DNA of 64,000 nt from Cardinalis cardinalis (GCA_014549065.1 JACDOX010000009.1:10769511-10833510), one strand, 5' to 3'. Shown: positions 1 through 10,690, counted from the first letter of the stretch. The notes: generated by a model from the sequence alone, not told the origin. Translations and numbers: made by a program.

Positions 1-377
1 TTCTAACCCACCATTCAATCCTTTCAATTATACTCTACTGCATCACACACAACATCCAACTTCAGCTTTAACCACACTCATTGTGATGCACACAATAACA
101 AAAAAAGTTAAACAAAATTTAAAGTCTTGTCCTTTATTGTTTTCTGATGACCTTCTATGATTTTGGATATCTCAGAAGATGTTTTCTTTGCTACNTTATG
201 TAGAAGTTTATTTATATATTTATTTTAGTAAACTCAAACCTAACAGGTGGATTTAAATAGTTTTTGTCCTTTTAAGGCTTCCATTCCCAGTGCTTGTTTT
301 AGTCATGTTCATATGAAAAGACATTGAGGTTATGAATTCTCTCCTCCTTCCAATGCATTTGGAAGAGCTTTTATCTT

Positions 378-413
378 TAGGCTAAAAGAGAGCTTTTATC
401 GTCTTTTAGCCTA
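378..413. repeat. perfect 12-bp inverted repeat (hairpin), 12-base loop
   Basis: The left arm TAGGCTAAAAGA (378-389) is the exact reverse complement of the right arm TCTTTTAGCCTA (402-413), with a 12-base spacer at 390-401. The sequence AGAGCTTTTATC occurs directly before the left arm and again across the loop, so a short direct repeat is interleaved with the inverted repeat. No transposon family was recognised. It could be a MITE end remnant or a replication-slippage product; the pairing itself is certain. Confidence 0.85.
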
Positions 414-594
414 CTAGTGGCAGGGATAAAAGTGGTATTTCTGACAATATGGAAGTNGGGGAAGTAGAATATAAATGAACTGGTGAAAGTGGCTCATCTC
501 AAAAGNAATCCTACCCACTGCTGCAATCAGAGACAGAAGTTTTGGCTGTGTAAAAAAACAGTGAGTCATCATATATTAATATTCTATAGTAATA

Positions 595-667
595 TAATTA
601 GAAGAGCTAAGGTGTCCTATTTGTCTCAAGGACACAGGGGTTTTTTGCCCTTCTAATTAATTAGAAG
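595..667. repeat. nested inverted repeats ending in an 18-bp perfect palindrome
   Basis: Positions 650-667 form a perfect palindrome, CTTCTAATTAATTAGAAG. Its left half also pairs with TAATTAGAAG at 595-604. Inside that outer pair, GTGTCC (612-617) pairs with GGACAC (630-635). The core TAATTAATTA holds overlapping TAAT homeodomain-type motifs. Whether any protein binds here is unknown. Confidence 0.75.
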
Positions 668-852
668 TTTCAGAATGCAGAAACAGATGANCATTAGGAA
701 ATTCATCTAATCACTATACAGTTACAATATAAGCCAACAGAAAAACAAGTAGCCTATTAAAAAATCCAAATAAAATCAAGGAGCTGTAGAGACCCTTAGC
801 CTAACTAGGTAATCAGAGAGAATGATAGTGAATAGGTCTTGGGGCAGTATAT

Positions 853-1605
853 TCACAGACTCAGAGAAGTTGGAAGGGACCTTCCACAATCACCGAGCCC
901 AGCTCCCAGCCTGGCAACAGAACCATCCCCAACAGTCACACCACAAGCCCGAGAGCGTTGTCCAAAAGCTTCTTCAGCTCCGCCAGGCTTGGTGCTGTGA
1001 CCACTTCTCTGGGGAGCCTGTGCCAGTGCCCAACCAGCCTCTGGGTTAGGAGCCTCTTCCTAATATCCAGCCTAAAANTCTCCTAACACAATGTCAGGCT
1101 ATTCCCTCAGTATCTGTCCCTCTTCTTCCCCTCACAGGAAGTTGTACCTGCACTGAGGNCTCNTCTCAGTCTGCTCCAGGCTGAACACACCAAGTGCCCT
1201 CAGCTGCTCCTCATACGGCTTCCCCTCAAGGCTCTTCACCACCTTTGTTGTCCTCCTTTGGACACTCTCTAACAGTTCAATGTCTTTTTTTACTGTGGTA
1301 CCCAAAACTGCCCCCAGCACTCGAGGTGAGGCTGCCCCAGCTCAGAGCAGAGGGGACAATCCCCTCCCTTGCCCAGCTGGCCATGCTGTGCCTGGTGCCC
1401 CCAGGACACCCTTGGCTCTCCTGGCTGCCAGGGCACTTCTGGCTCATGTTCCACCTGACATTGACCAGGACCCCCAGGTCCCTTTCCTGGCACTGCTCTC
1501 CAGCTTCTTACTCCTCAGTATATCCAGGGTTGCCCCATGCTAGGTGCAGAATTGGGCATTTTCCCTGTTGAACTTAATANGGTTGGTGATTGCCCAGTCC
1601 TCTTT
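853..1605 (-). mobile_element. CR1 LINE, 5'-truncated 3' portion
   Basis: Read on the minus strand this is the end of an avian CR1 retrotransposon ORF2 followed by its 3' UTR. The + strand opens with the reverse complement of the CR1 tail (cacagactcagagaagttgg, then aagggacct). The minus frame at 1132-1320 encodes KKDIELLESVQRRTTKVV and a GVFSLEQ segment, the typical post-reverse-transcriptase region. The block just upstream on the minus strand (1290-1493) ends in QPHLECWGQFWVPQ in a different frame, so an indel near 1290-1320 has broken the ORF. N bases and internal stops add damage. The copy is truncated near 1600, well short of the catalytic domain. It is non-autonomous and presumably inactive. 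Confidence 0.93.
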
Positions 1606-2218
1606 GAAGTCAAGCATGCAGGACCAGGGCTAAGTATCTTAAACAACTCTACAACTGTGAGTGATGTAGCTATTTAGACTCAAACTCAGTAATCTACTGA
1701 GAAAGTGACAACAAGCTAGATATTAAGATGTAACATGAAGAATAGTAAATAAAACTGAGATTTATATGATGTTAGTCAAAGGTATAATATTCAGTCCACC
1801 TGTTTAACACATTTATATGGCTAACTTTCAACTAATTATCCAAAACCATATTCCATTGAGACTAAAATTATTTGATAAAAGTAGGAAAATATTTTCACAT
1901 CAGAAGAGTGCTAAGTATATTTGGACTTTACTGTAGAAAGACAAGGCAAAACAGAATAGAAGATACATAAAAATGCAAAAGAATTGAAAGTTTATTTCAC
2001 TGTTGTATAGAACAGAAATATGTGCTTAAAAGAACAAAAAGGAGAAATATTCATTCCCCCACACCTAAATTTGGTAGTGGAATACATTGCTTCAATTTAT
2101 GACTTCAGGGAAGAACTTGTGAGAAAAAAAGAAAGAAAAGAGGTTGATNTATCCAATAAGGAAAATACTATAAAAATTTAGAAGGAAACTAAAGTGTCAT
2201 GTTTCAATTGCTAGTTAC
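1606..2218. other. no recognised feature
   Basis: AT-rich sequence between the CR1 copy and the candidate exon at 2219. I see no ORF, repeat family or regulatory element that I can support. Confidence 0.5.
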
Positions 2219-2337
2219 TTGAAGCAATTTTCTATTTTGGAGTATCTTCTGGCTGTTTTTAAGTAGCTGGTATGGCCAATAATGAAATGCATTTGTCTTT
2301 GGGCTTCTCAAGTATGACACGGCTTCAGCTACTTTAG
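2219..2337 (-). CDS. possible exon of an unrecognised minus-strand gene
   Basis: On the minus strand an AG at 2339-2338 precedes 119 bases that read, after two split-codon bases, as 39 codons without a stop (KVAEAVSYLRSP, then HYWPYQLLKNSQKILQ). It ends in phase 0 at a GTAACT donor. The composition looks coding, with a helical, basic C-terminal half. Against it, the acceptor has only a weak pyrimidine tract. Its entry phase (two bases) also does not fit directly after the candidate exon at 4936-5035, which appears to end in a stop. It could be an exon of a second transcript or a chance open stretch. I do not recognise the protein. Confidence 0.25.
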
Positions 2338-4935
2338 CTGCTCAGTTAACAAGCAGAGTTACAAATTGTATTAGGTTGCACTAGCTCAACGAGAGCACAA
2401 TCCAGACAGAGGTATTTAACTCGGGACTCTCTCAGAATGCATCTTGTAAACTCATGTTATCAGCTTGCTTTCAAGAGCTTATATGTTTGTTTGAAGACTG
2501 CCTCATTTTGTATTCCTCCCTATGCTGATAAAACCACCACAGTGGAGATATTAGAGGATAAAGAGCTATAATTAGCTATTTTTCTTTTCCAAACAATGAA
2601 TATGCAAAGAGAATACTCCTGCTGAGAAGCCAGTATACTCAATTCTGTTTGAGGGAGGTTATTTGAGGTTGGTTGAGGAAGCATTTTAAAACTTGCTTCA
2701 GAGAGATCAACAGGTTTTCATAGCTGAAGAATCTAGTTTAACTCAATAGTCACTTTAGCCAAAGTTAAAGAAGGATGACCTAGATGGGAAAGTAAGCAAG
2801 CCATATACTGGAATGCACACTAATCCTGAAAACCCCCAAATGGTGAGTGGATTACTACTACTCCTAGAAACTTTACAAGGCAGCATTCCTAAGGATACAC
2901 AGCCATCTAGTGAGTGCTGAAGGATGCTGGTGGAATGGAGCAGATGGCCACAACAGTCTAATGCTTTTCTGCTGGATGTAGCTACCCTGAGATACTGGAA
3001 AGTTTAAAAAAAGTCAACAACTGTAAGCACTTTTGTGTGCTTTCTTAAGTATGGAACAACTTCATAATTTGGGACATTTTTAGGTGCAAAACTACTATAT
3101 GGAAGGACAAGCATTTTGAGGAGAGAAAATGTAATCAAATGTAATCCCTGAAGACTGTTCTTGATATCAAAGTAACACTTCTGATGACAGCACGCATGTT
3201 CATGTTGAGATTGTGACACTAGCACACTTGAGAAGAAAAATTAAAGATTTCACTGTATGCCTGTAAGTCAGACATGTAGTTNGTGATCAGCTGCAACACC
3301 AACACAAACATTTCTGTCATGCAAGCGCCCTTTAAAATGAATGANCTTGCAAATGTTTTTCAACCATGCTTGTTAACTAGGAGATAAGAGCAAAATTAAA
3401 CGGGGCAGAACATAAGAGTATTCAAAAAAATTCGTAGCAGCACTGAAGGTTCAGAAACACAATTTCTGACTGCCTACATGTGCTACACTGCCTATAAAAC
3501 TACTCATTTACAGCAGGAGATGACAGGCTTATAGCCTATACACATAACAAATTACTACAGCTCAATTAGTGATCTACTTAATAAGCTGTGCTTAATCATT
3601 GAAATTCCTGGGAACTTTCCTGTCCATTGCTTATTGTGTATTTGAATTGGTCATAATCTCTGTTTTGAAGATGTATCTATNTGTTTAGGAATATATAATG
3701 TAGTTTGGATGAACTTAATTTATAATAAGTGGCTGGGAAACTAACCTTGNTAGTTATCAGATTCATTTTTAATCTGAAAAGCTTCATTGAATCAAATTTT
3801 TTTCAGATATGTCCTGACTCTCATTNTGCTCCATATTTTTACAGACAATATTAAATAGTGACAAAAATTTTGGCATCACTCAATGTTTTGATCAACAGAG
3901 TAGAAAAGTTCCTTTTCTCTGCAGANAGCTTGGAGACCATACTAGGAGAAGCCTAAGACTTGCTGTCNAATTGTTTTAAGACAGAAAAAGAGTCACAAAG
4001 AAACCTGAACAAGTTGTCTACAAGGACATAATCAGCTTAAGACTCCACATGCATATATTTCTGCCCAGGCAGAAGAAACAAGTGATAAAGTAATTCAGTC
4101 TATTTTCAACACCTGTGGTACTGACAAGGTAAACAAAGGGCATTGAGCTACCAAAAAGTAATTTACAGAGCATCAATGTGAAATACTCTAGGCACTAGAC
4201 CTACAAGCTACAGCTCCAGGCGAGTATGCTTACCTTTGTTTGCATTTAAATTTGATTTATATATAGTTTATCTTCTTTCAACCACACTCAAAAACANTCA
4301 CTACAATGAATTTACTCACTTTTCCTTTTTTAAATTCATCTCTACCCAGACAATGGAAAAAATGTTGATACTATCCCTAGCAGTATAAAAACTGTCTCAT
4401 CAAAGTCTTTGGCTCCTCTGAAAAGCAGATGCTTAACTGGAATGTTCCTGCGAAGGCATACTTGCCTCAACTAAGCAGCCATCCCTCTAGAAAAAGTTAA
4501 TCCAGAGAACAGCTAATTTTATTCAGCAAAAGGCACTGTGACCTTTTAATTGCATATTAACACCTCTGATTTAAGCTGATGACCATTTCCTGGATATGCT
4601 TCTGAGNCACAGTGCTAGCAGTGAGTAATTCCTGACCTTTAGCCATTGAATTAACACCTCTAATTGTAAATGAGAGAGCATTTAAACCAAAACTCTTTCT
4701 AATCAAGTAGCTTATAAGACTATTATTTGGCTGGTCTGCTACAGAGTATCAAAACCCTCAGACATTGTGAAGGCAATTTTTTTTCCCCTGAGGCTTTCCT
4801 AATTTATATCCCACAGCAGTTGCTCTTATTGCTTGTGCTTTCCAAAGCTGTAGTGGGGAAGGCTGTGTCTATGGGATTTCTTACCTGCTGAAAGAGTGGT
4901 TATATGTCAGTGCAACTTGAATTTTTTGCTACTAA
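2338..4935. other. no confident gene; possible 3' UTR or intron
   Basis: AT-rich DNA. A minus-strand open stretch at about 3004-3100 follows a good pyrimidine tract but has no clear donor. If the candidate terminal exon at 4936-5035 is real, the first few hundred bases to its left would be 3' UTR. No repeat family was recognised. Confidence 0.45.
4518..4523 (-). promoter_or_regulatory. possible AATAAA polyadenylation signal
   Basis: TTTATT on the + strand reads AATAAA on the minus strand, about 415 bases beyond the stop codon of the candidate terminal exon at 4936-5035. Such hexamers are frequent in AT-rich DNA. The call depends wholly on that exon being real. Confidence 0.2.
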
Positions 4936-5035
4936 TCACATTTCTTTGTGTATCTCTGGATGCAATGTCTGAGCCTGTAACCAAACCACAGTGGGCTGTG
5001 GTCTTATCCAATCTCGTAAAGGAACCAAGTCTAGG
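4936..5035 (-). CDS. possible terminal coding exon of an unrecognised minus-strand gene
   Basis: A pyrimidine-containing acceptor ending in ttttccag precedes one split-codon base and then 32 codons (LDLVPLRDWIRPQPTVVW, then LHPEIHKEM) and a TGA at 4936-4938. The single entry base completes the GG left by the candidate exon at 7075-7189, giving glycine, so the join keeps one reading frame. The segment is mixed polar and aromatic, and I recognise no family. A second minus frame across the same bases is also open, and no good donor lies before the stop, so a C-terminal exon is the simplest reading. Chance remains possible. Confidence 0.4.
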
Positions 5036-7074
5036 CTGGAAAATTTGCATATGGCAGAGATGGGGGGACATTAGTATTACAAAGATATAACTTTTATTTT
5101 CTTGCAAGATTTCTGATTTTCACTCATGTAGATCTNTAAGTTTAATCTTGAAGCTACACAGGAAAGATGTAAAACACAATCTCTATGACCCAAGACTACT
5201 GTCGTCTCATTCGAAGTACAAATGGCATGTCTATGGGCATTGTCCATGAAAGACTTGTGTCTCTATGGTTTCATGATATTGCAGTAGAATTGCCCAGGAA
5301 TGCACAGTTAATGGAACTTGAAACATAAAAATCTTTACTCCCACGACCAACTAGAAAAAGGGGTTGCAACATTCTCATTTTCAATTTAACAGAAATTTCT
5401 ATCATCTTTCCTAGAAATGTCAAATATTCTTGTGATAGTGTCTCTCTTCCTATCTACCATAGGTCATCTACAGGATGTTCAGTACAGGCTAAATCCTATT
5501 AGTCTCCTCTTCCAGAAACTCTTTCTAGGCTTGCTGAACTACTGTTAACTTTTTCCTGATAAAAACTTTGCGGCAAATCCATTTTCCCTTCAGGAATGCT
5601 ACCAGATTCATTAAAACAAGTTCCCATCTTACAAGGTTATGTTACAGTAATAAATTCATAAATGTATTTAAAGGAAACTGCAAATTCATAAATGTTAGGG
5701 GATTTCTTATACTAAAACTAGAATGCACTTTTGGAATTTGAGTAATAGTTGTGGTTTCTTTCAGCCTCTGGGAGGATCTGAAAAAATTGAAAAAAATAAT
5801 TTCTTCTAAGATATTAATATACTTATATACTAATTGATTAATATACTTAATCTAATTAAAATTATCAACCCCCCTTTTTTTTGGAAAAAGAAAAATTGTG
5901 ACCCTGTAAACTCCCAAAAGGAAGTATTTGTCCCTGCCTTTCCATTGCAGCCCTTTGCTTCAGCCTATCCGCACCTCTGGACTACTGAACCAGTGGGCTG
6001 AGCATACTAGCACAGGAAAAGAAATAGCTGCTATCTAATCTGCATAACATAATTGTGGGTTTGCTACCTTAACACCACTACAACAGCTTGCTGTCTTTTT
6101 AACTTTTTTTTTTTAATCTTCTTTCCCAGGCTTCAAGGATAGGGTGAGGTTTTCAGACCTGTTTATTTTAAAATTATCATTTTAGGTAATCAGTTTTGCT
6201 AACTATTTTTAGCCCAGATATGCTAATGAAATGAGGCACTTAGTCCAGCTGAACTTCTACTATATTATTCTATGCTGGAATCTCCAAGTAAGAAAACAAA
6301 TGAGCAATGCCAAATTAATATTTTCATTAGGGGAACTGAATCACCCAGAGGCTGAAAGAAGGTATTAGTTGGTTATTTTTGGTCATGTACTGGAATATAA
6401 AGATGAAATTAATAGTCATTAGGAATTCACACAATTCTGACATTCTTCAATAATATGCACCAGGTTTTTTTTCAAAACCAATACCTTCTGTTGTTCTGTT
6501 GAACAAATATTCTATTCAAAGCAGTTTAATTGTGTTAACAATGGAAGACATCCATTAAAAGTGTAGAAAGCTGAAATATAGAGGAGATGAATGGAAAACA
6601 AAGGCTCACAAGACTTGATGCAAGTCATAATATTTTATACATCACTCAAAAATCNCAGCAAGAAACAGTGTATAAAACCTAGACACACTTTTTGAAGTTT
6701 TTCTCAGCTAAGAACTGAAACACTAAGGTCTAGCTGTGTACCAAAGCAGCTAAAACTCTATATTATAGAATCTGAATAATCTCAAAGAAATTCACATGAA
6801 GACCAAAAATTACCCACATGAACAAGGCTTCAAAGTCAGAGAGTATGAGCTTCAATGGCTTCTATTTTGAGCACAAAAAAATCTGCAGCTGTTAATGACT
6901 AGTGATTTTTGTTTGCTTTATTTATGATGCATATATAGAAATGCGTGTGTGTTAGAAATTGCCATTGAAACACTCAATTCAGTGGCATCTCAGCCTAGAT
7001 AAAGACACCTGGAGTCAAACNAGGTGTTATGGGTGTAGGCAACCTAAGCTCCTTTGAGGACTTTATTGACTTAC
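5036..7074. other. intron-like DNA, no recognised feature
   Basis: If the flanking candidate exons belong together, this is an intron of about 2 kb. It is AT-rich with short T and A runs. No repeat family or ORF was recognised. Confidence 0.45.
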
Positions 7075-7189
7075 CCACAGAGAACAAGACATGAAGTCTT
7101 TGCTTTTCTGAGACTGGACTGGGTGCTAGCACTAGATCTCCCTGCTTTTTCATTAGTAAGTGAAGCACAGAGGTATTCNAACTCAGACT
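7075..7189 (-). CDS. possible internal exon of an unrecognised minus-strand gene
   Basis: These 115 bases lie between an acceptor (gatttccag) and a strong donor, CTGTGG|GTAAGTCA. The reading frame is two split bases, 37 open codons (SEFEYLCASLTNEKAG, then a serine-rich RSSASTQSSLRKAK stretch, then CLVLC) and two split bases. The two entry bases AG complete the single C left by the candidate exon at 7584-7701, giving glutamine. The exit GG pairs with the entry base of 4936-5035. One N sits in the third codon. Phase agreement on both sides is the best support for a real transcript in this window. The product is not recognised. Confidence 0.45.
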
Positions 7190-7583
7190 CTGGAAATCAT
7201 TCTTTTCACATCAAAATATACTGATAATCTACATAGACAAAAGAGGTTACAGCATTGTTCAAGCCAGTTGTAGCATAATTCAATTCTGAAAACTATCATA
7301 TAACAAACTTCATTTTCAGCCCTTTTATTCAAAAGAGCTAGGATCTTAGAGCTTATTAAAATGACACAGAATAAAACAGGCCTGGTTTATGCTGCCTTCC
7401 CATCCTATTTTCCTCAATGTCAGCACAACTTACAAATGTTTTCTGTCAGCTTTTTCTCTTCATGCCTGTTTTCCACTGTCATCATGCACTTTGTTTTCAT
7501 CAGTCTCTCTGCCCTTCTCTGACTGTGGTAACTAGATTTCTCCAGCTCCAACATTCTATTAACTACGTGTCCAAAATACTTAC

Positions 7584-7701
7584 GATGTTTGTTTGCCTGC
7601 ACTCCTGAAGCACTGGCAGTGCACTTGTTTAAAGCCTGGATCACCCGCTGAAGATTTTCCAGGCACTTTCTCAGCCTCCTGGCTAAAAAAACTTCCATAC
7701 C
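7584..7701 (-). CDS. possible internal exon of an unrecognised minus-strand gene
   Basis: On the minus strand a long pyrimidine tract (ccttccttttttgtag) lies just before the chosen acceptor aaacag. After it come 39 complete codons and one split base, then a near-consensus donor GTAAGTAT. The peptide begins GMEVFLARRLRKCLENLQ and continues RVIQALNKCTASASG: an amphipathic basic helix followed by a small-residue linker. Entry phase is 0, matching the 27-base microexon candidate at 9753-9779. Exit phase matches 7075-7189. The plus-strand ORF over the same bases is hydrophobic and looks like a shadow. No family was recognised; an armadillo or HEAT-like helical protein is only a guess. Confidence 0.5.
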
Positions 7702-9752
7702 CTGTTTCTAGCTACAAAAAAGGAAGGTAAATAATGTAGTTTTTGAAGCCATTCCTTAACTGCAGTTACTCAGACTCCAAAGCCTTAAGAAAAATTAGGG
7801 CAAAGAGTTTATTTCATCTTTCTGCCTTCACTAAGCTTAGTCCAGGAGCTGCTTGTATGTATATACTCAGCAAGGCTCCACGGTGTTAATCTTGTTGAAG
7901 TGTTAAAACCTCATGAGCAGCGACAGAAACAGAGCTGGGGGGATTGAAACCTTCCTTTGTGCTCTATCAGTGGAACCTTGCCTGCATGCTGAATCCTTTT
8001 CTTTCCCTCCTCAACCCCCCCAATGATGTCAATAGCAGTGAAATATCTTTGCTTTCAGTAAGTTAATTCCAAAAAAGCACTGATAAAACAGAGGGATATT
8101 ACAGAACTGGAAAAAACCCTCAGCTGGACTCCTCACTAGGTCTGAGGAGTATGACAGTAACCTCAAAGCANAACCAGTTTATATCTGAAAAGTGTCAGAC
8201 AATTTGTCAATAGGGGAAGAATGGCTATAGCTCCCTGCAGGCAGAAGAATGTAGCTGAGGATCTTTTATTAAAGCTGTGGCCTCTATTCACTTCATTCAT
8301 TTTGTCTACAGCTCAGCCCACAGCTTGCTGTTGGCAGCATGCTGTTGCCTGACCTCTCTAGTGCACAAATTTTAGCATCAAAATACCCTGACAAAAACAC
8401 TTTTAGGCCACGTTCCTAGGAAGTTGTTTGTGCAATAAGACATAAATATACATAAGTTTTTCTTTAACTTGAAGCTGAATATATGGGTTGATTTACACCA
8501 AAAAATTACAAACTCTAATAATATTGTATGCATAAAAGGTTTGTGAAATTCATGGTTAATTAGAGGAAACACTCCTTAATGTCTCCCACTGAGTTCAACT
8601 CCCAAAAGAAAACAGAAAGAATATGAAAACTCCAACCATGGGGTAGGGGGACGAACAGAGACAGTCGCCCTTTAATGATAGTTTTCACTATATTAAGTGT
8701 GAGATAATTCAACCAAGAGACAGGTTTTTATGAAACCATGCTTAATTAATTTTGCTGCCAACAGTACTCCCGTTGACGTCCCTGTGCTGTGTCACCCAGC
8801 ACTGAAAAATGCTTCTGTCACACTGAAGGGCATTTTAGCACATCTCAGGCTTTCTGACAAACACTGTTCTCACAAAGCAAATACTTCATCCTTTTTTATN
8901 CAGCTCTTTGAAATCAAATTTCAGGGCAAGAATCACTCAAGAGGAAAGANAAAGTTGAATGCAAGAATTTTGGTGAATGGAAATAGGAAGATAAAAACAA
9001 GCAACAAGCAAAGAAAACTTAGCCAATTGCAATTCAAAATTATTTGCTTCACTTTAAAAAACTTAATGTGAAGNAAACCTCTTGAGGCTATTAAAATGAA
9101 AGTATAATCAATAAAGTCTTCTGTGCTTTATTAAATTAGTTGGAAAAGCCTCAGTGTTTCTATTTCTTATTGACATATTCTTCTTGCATACTTGTTGGAT
9201 CTGACCTTATAGTCTAACCAAAAATATGTAAAANAAATGATCTTCCAGGAAAGTTCAGAAATTCAGTTAAGTGGAGGTGATTTAATAAATAAAGTAGCAT
9301 TCTACTTTTCTAGTAGCTTGNACTTGAAAATTTGCATGTGTTCCATTTCCAAAAAGAATAGGGATTAAATTTTAATCTCATTAAATTCACCATGTAAGTG
9401 ATTCCAATGCATACTGTAAGTTTTACCCTGAAATTCTATTTCTGTGCACGTCTTGTTTGCCTCATGTTTTTGTAGTTGCCTCCTTATTTATCTGAGTCTG
9501 AATCACTTCAATATATGTATTTTTTTAGTACTTTAGAGTTTATGAAGCATTTGCCTGTGCAGATGTCTGAACATATTGCTGTACAAGTGCAAATATCAAT
9601 ATGGTACAGGGTTCTTCAGAATTTTTAAATTAATAGGTTTCTGTTAAGGATATTATGTAACTGATAGAAATTATTTATACTCAGTTATGAAATACAAAAA
9701 TAAATCTCTGACTATACTATGACTCCAACAGTATGCAATTACTATTACTTAC
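7702..9752. other. intron-like DNA; one 113-codon plus ORF of doubtful meaning
   Basis: Mostly AT-rich. A plus-strand open frame at 8730-9071 is 113 codons long. It has no supported start context or splice donor, contains two N-affected codons and ends in low-complexity basic residues. I treat it as chance. A CpG-containing patch near 8766-8780 (cccgttgacgtccc) is unusual for its surroundings. Confidence 0.45.
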
Positions 9753-9779
9753 ACTGAATAGATCTGTAAATTCATACTG
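9753..9779 (-). CDS. possible 27-base microexon of an unrecognised minus-strand gene
   Basis: A long minus-strand pyrimidine tract (tgtttttcctcctattacc, then ttaag) is followed by 27 bases, CAG to AGT, and then the strong donor GTAAGTAA. The 27 bases encode QYEFTDLFS in phase 0 on both sides. That fits between the candidate exons at 11855-11965 and 7584-7701 without changing their frame. Both splice sites are good, but the exon is too short for coding statistics to help. Some AT-rich introns contain such pairs by chance. Confidence 0.35.
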
Positions 9780-10533
9780 CTTAAGGTAATAGGAGGAAAA
9801 ACAATATAAAGAAAGAAGCAAAAGGAGAAGAATGTTAAATAAGCAATAGCAATGAAGGNAAATGAAAAAATGCAAAAGGGGACAGAAAAGGAAAAGAAAC
9901 ACAGGGAAATGGAACATTTAATATATATGTCTATACAAACATACAAAAATTTATTGGCAAAAATTCATTACCTGCCCTTTTGCAACTGCTGTTCCCTACT
10001 AGATGGCTATGCATGCTTCCCCTCCTGGAGACCCAAAGTAATTTTCTATCAGTTGTTTTGTTGGTTTGGTTACTCTTTTTTTGTTTGTTTGCCTTTTTGA
10101 TTGTTTTGTTTCTTTTTTTNGGGGGGGGTGGGGTGGGGTTTTTTTTGTTGTTCTTAGGTAACAGGGACGTGACAACCTATTTCTGACATCTGAACACCTC
10201 TCTCCATTCCTTCACAATGAATCTATTTTCTTAATTTCAGTTCACAGTCTANAAGGCTATTCAATCCACTTAATCCTTGCTCAGCCATAAGAATGACTGC
10301 TGTTAAATCTGCAACACTTCCTTTGNCCAAATGATCAGGGAAGCCCATTAGGAGAATTGGGCACACCTCACTTTGGCCAAAAGGCACTACCCATCAGTTT
10401 CTAAACTATACTTATTTGGTCTGTTTTTCTTTCTTTTGAAGTTTGTTCCCTGAANAGTCTTAGTTTTAAGTCAGACTGGTAGACATAGTTATGTGGATGG
10501 CATTTTTTGATTTCTGAAATTCATGGATTACAG
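9780..10533. other. no gene; T-rich stretch with a G-run
   Basis: Holds a T/G-rich low-complexity region (about 10055-10152) that includes the G-run at 10121-10138, listed separately. No gene or repeat family was recognised. Confidence 0.5.
10121..10138 (+). other. G-quadruplex-prone run
   Basis: Eight G, T, four G, T, four G, flanked by T runs and preceded by an N at 10120. The eight-G block can supply two of the four tracts, so a very short-loop quadruplex is possible. The adjacent N is consistent with a sequencing problem at this motif. Confidence 0.6.
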
Positions 10534-10690
10534 ATCACAGAATGGGTAAGGCTGGAAGGGACCACAACTGGTCATCTGATCCAACCTTCCTGCTCAAGCA
10601 AAGGCCATCCTAGAGCACATGNCACAGGATTGTATCCAGACAGTTCTTGAATATCTCCAGTGAGGGAGATTCCACAATCTCTCTGGAAAA
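10534..10690 (-). mobile_element. CR1 LINE 3' tail fragment
   Basis: On the + strand this reads atcacagaatgggtaaggc, then tggaagggacc, then a segment about clinical CR1 3' UTR wording: gatccaacc, cctagagcacat and a block ending in ccacaatctctctgg. This is the reverse complement of the last part of an avian CR1. Only about 150 bases remain, all from the 3' UTR, and no ORF2 coding sequence is left. One N lies at 10622. Confidence 0.85.

Larger units (their letters stand above)
1..852. other. non-coding DNA with two palindromic elements
   Basis: This AT-rich stretch has no supported gene. It contains a perfect 12-bp inverted repeat near 378-413 and an 18-bp palindrome at 650-667, both listed separately. 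Isolated N bases are present. No promoter or splice-bounded open segment was recognised. Confidence 0.6.

Noticed and set aside
1194..1571. 125-codon plus-strand open frame
   Set aside because: It lies antisense inside the CR1 copy and is a shadow of the element's ORF2.
4587..4617. Plus-strand exon ending at a GTGAGTAA donor
   Set aside because: The donor is good and a short frame is open, but the acceptor is weak. Similar pairs are frequent by chance in this DNA.
8730..9071. 113-codon plus-strand open frame as a gene
   Set aside because: There is no start context, splice sites or recognisable domain, and the end is low-complexity. Long open frames of this size occur by chance in this window.
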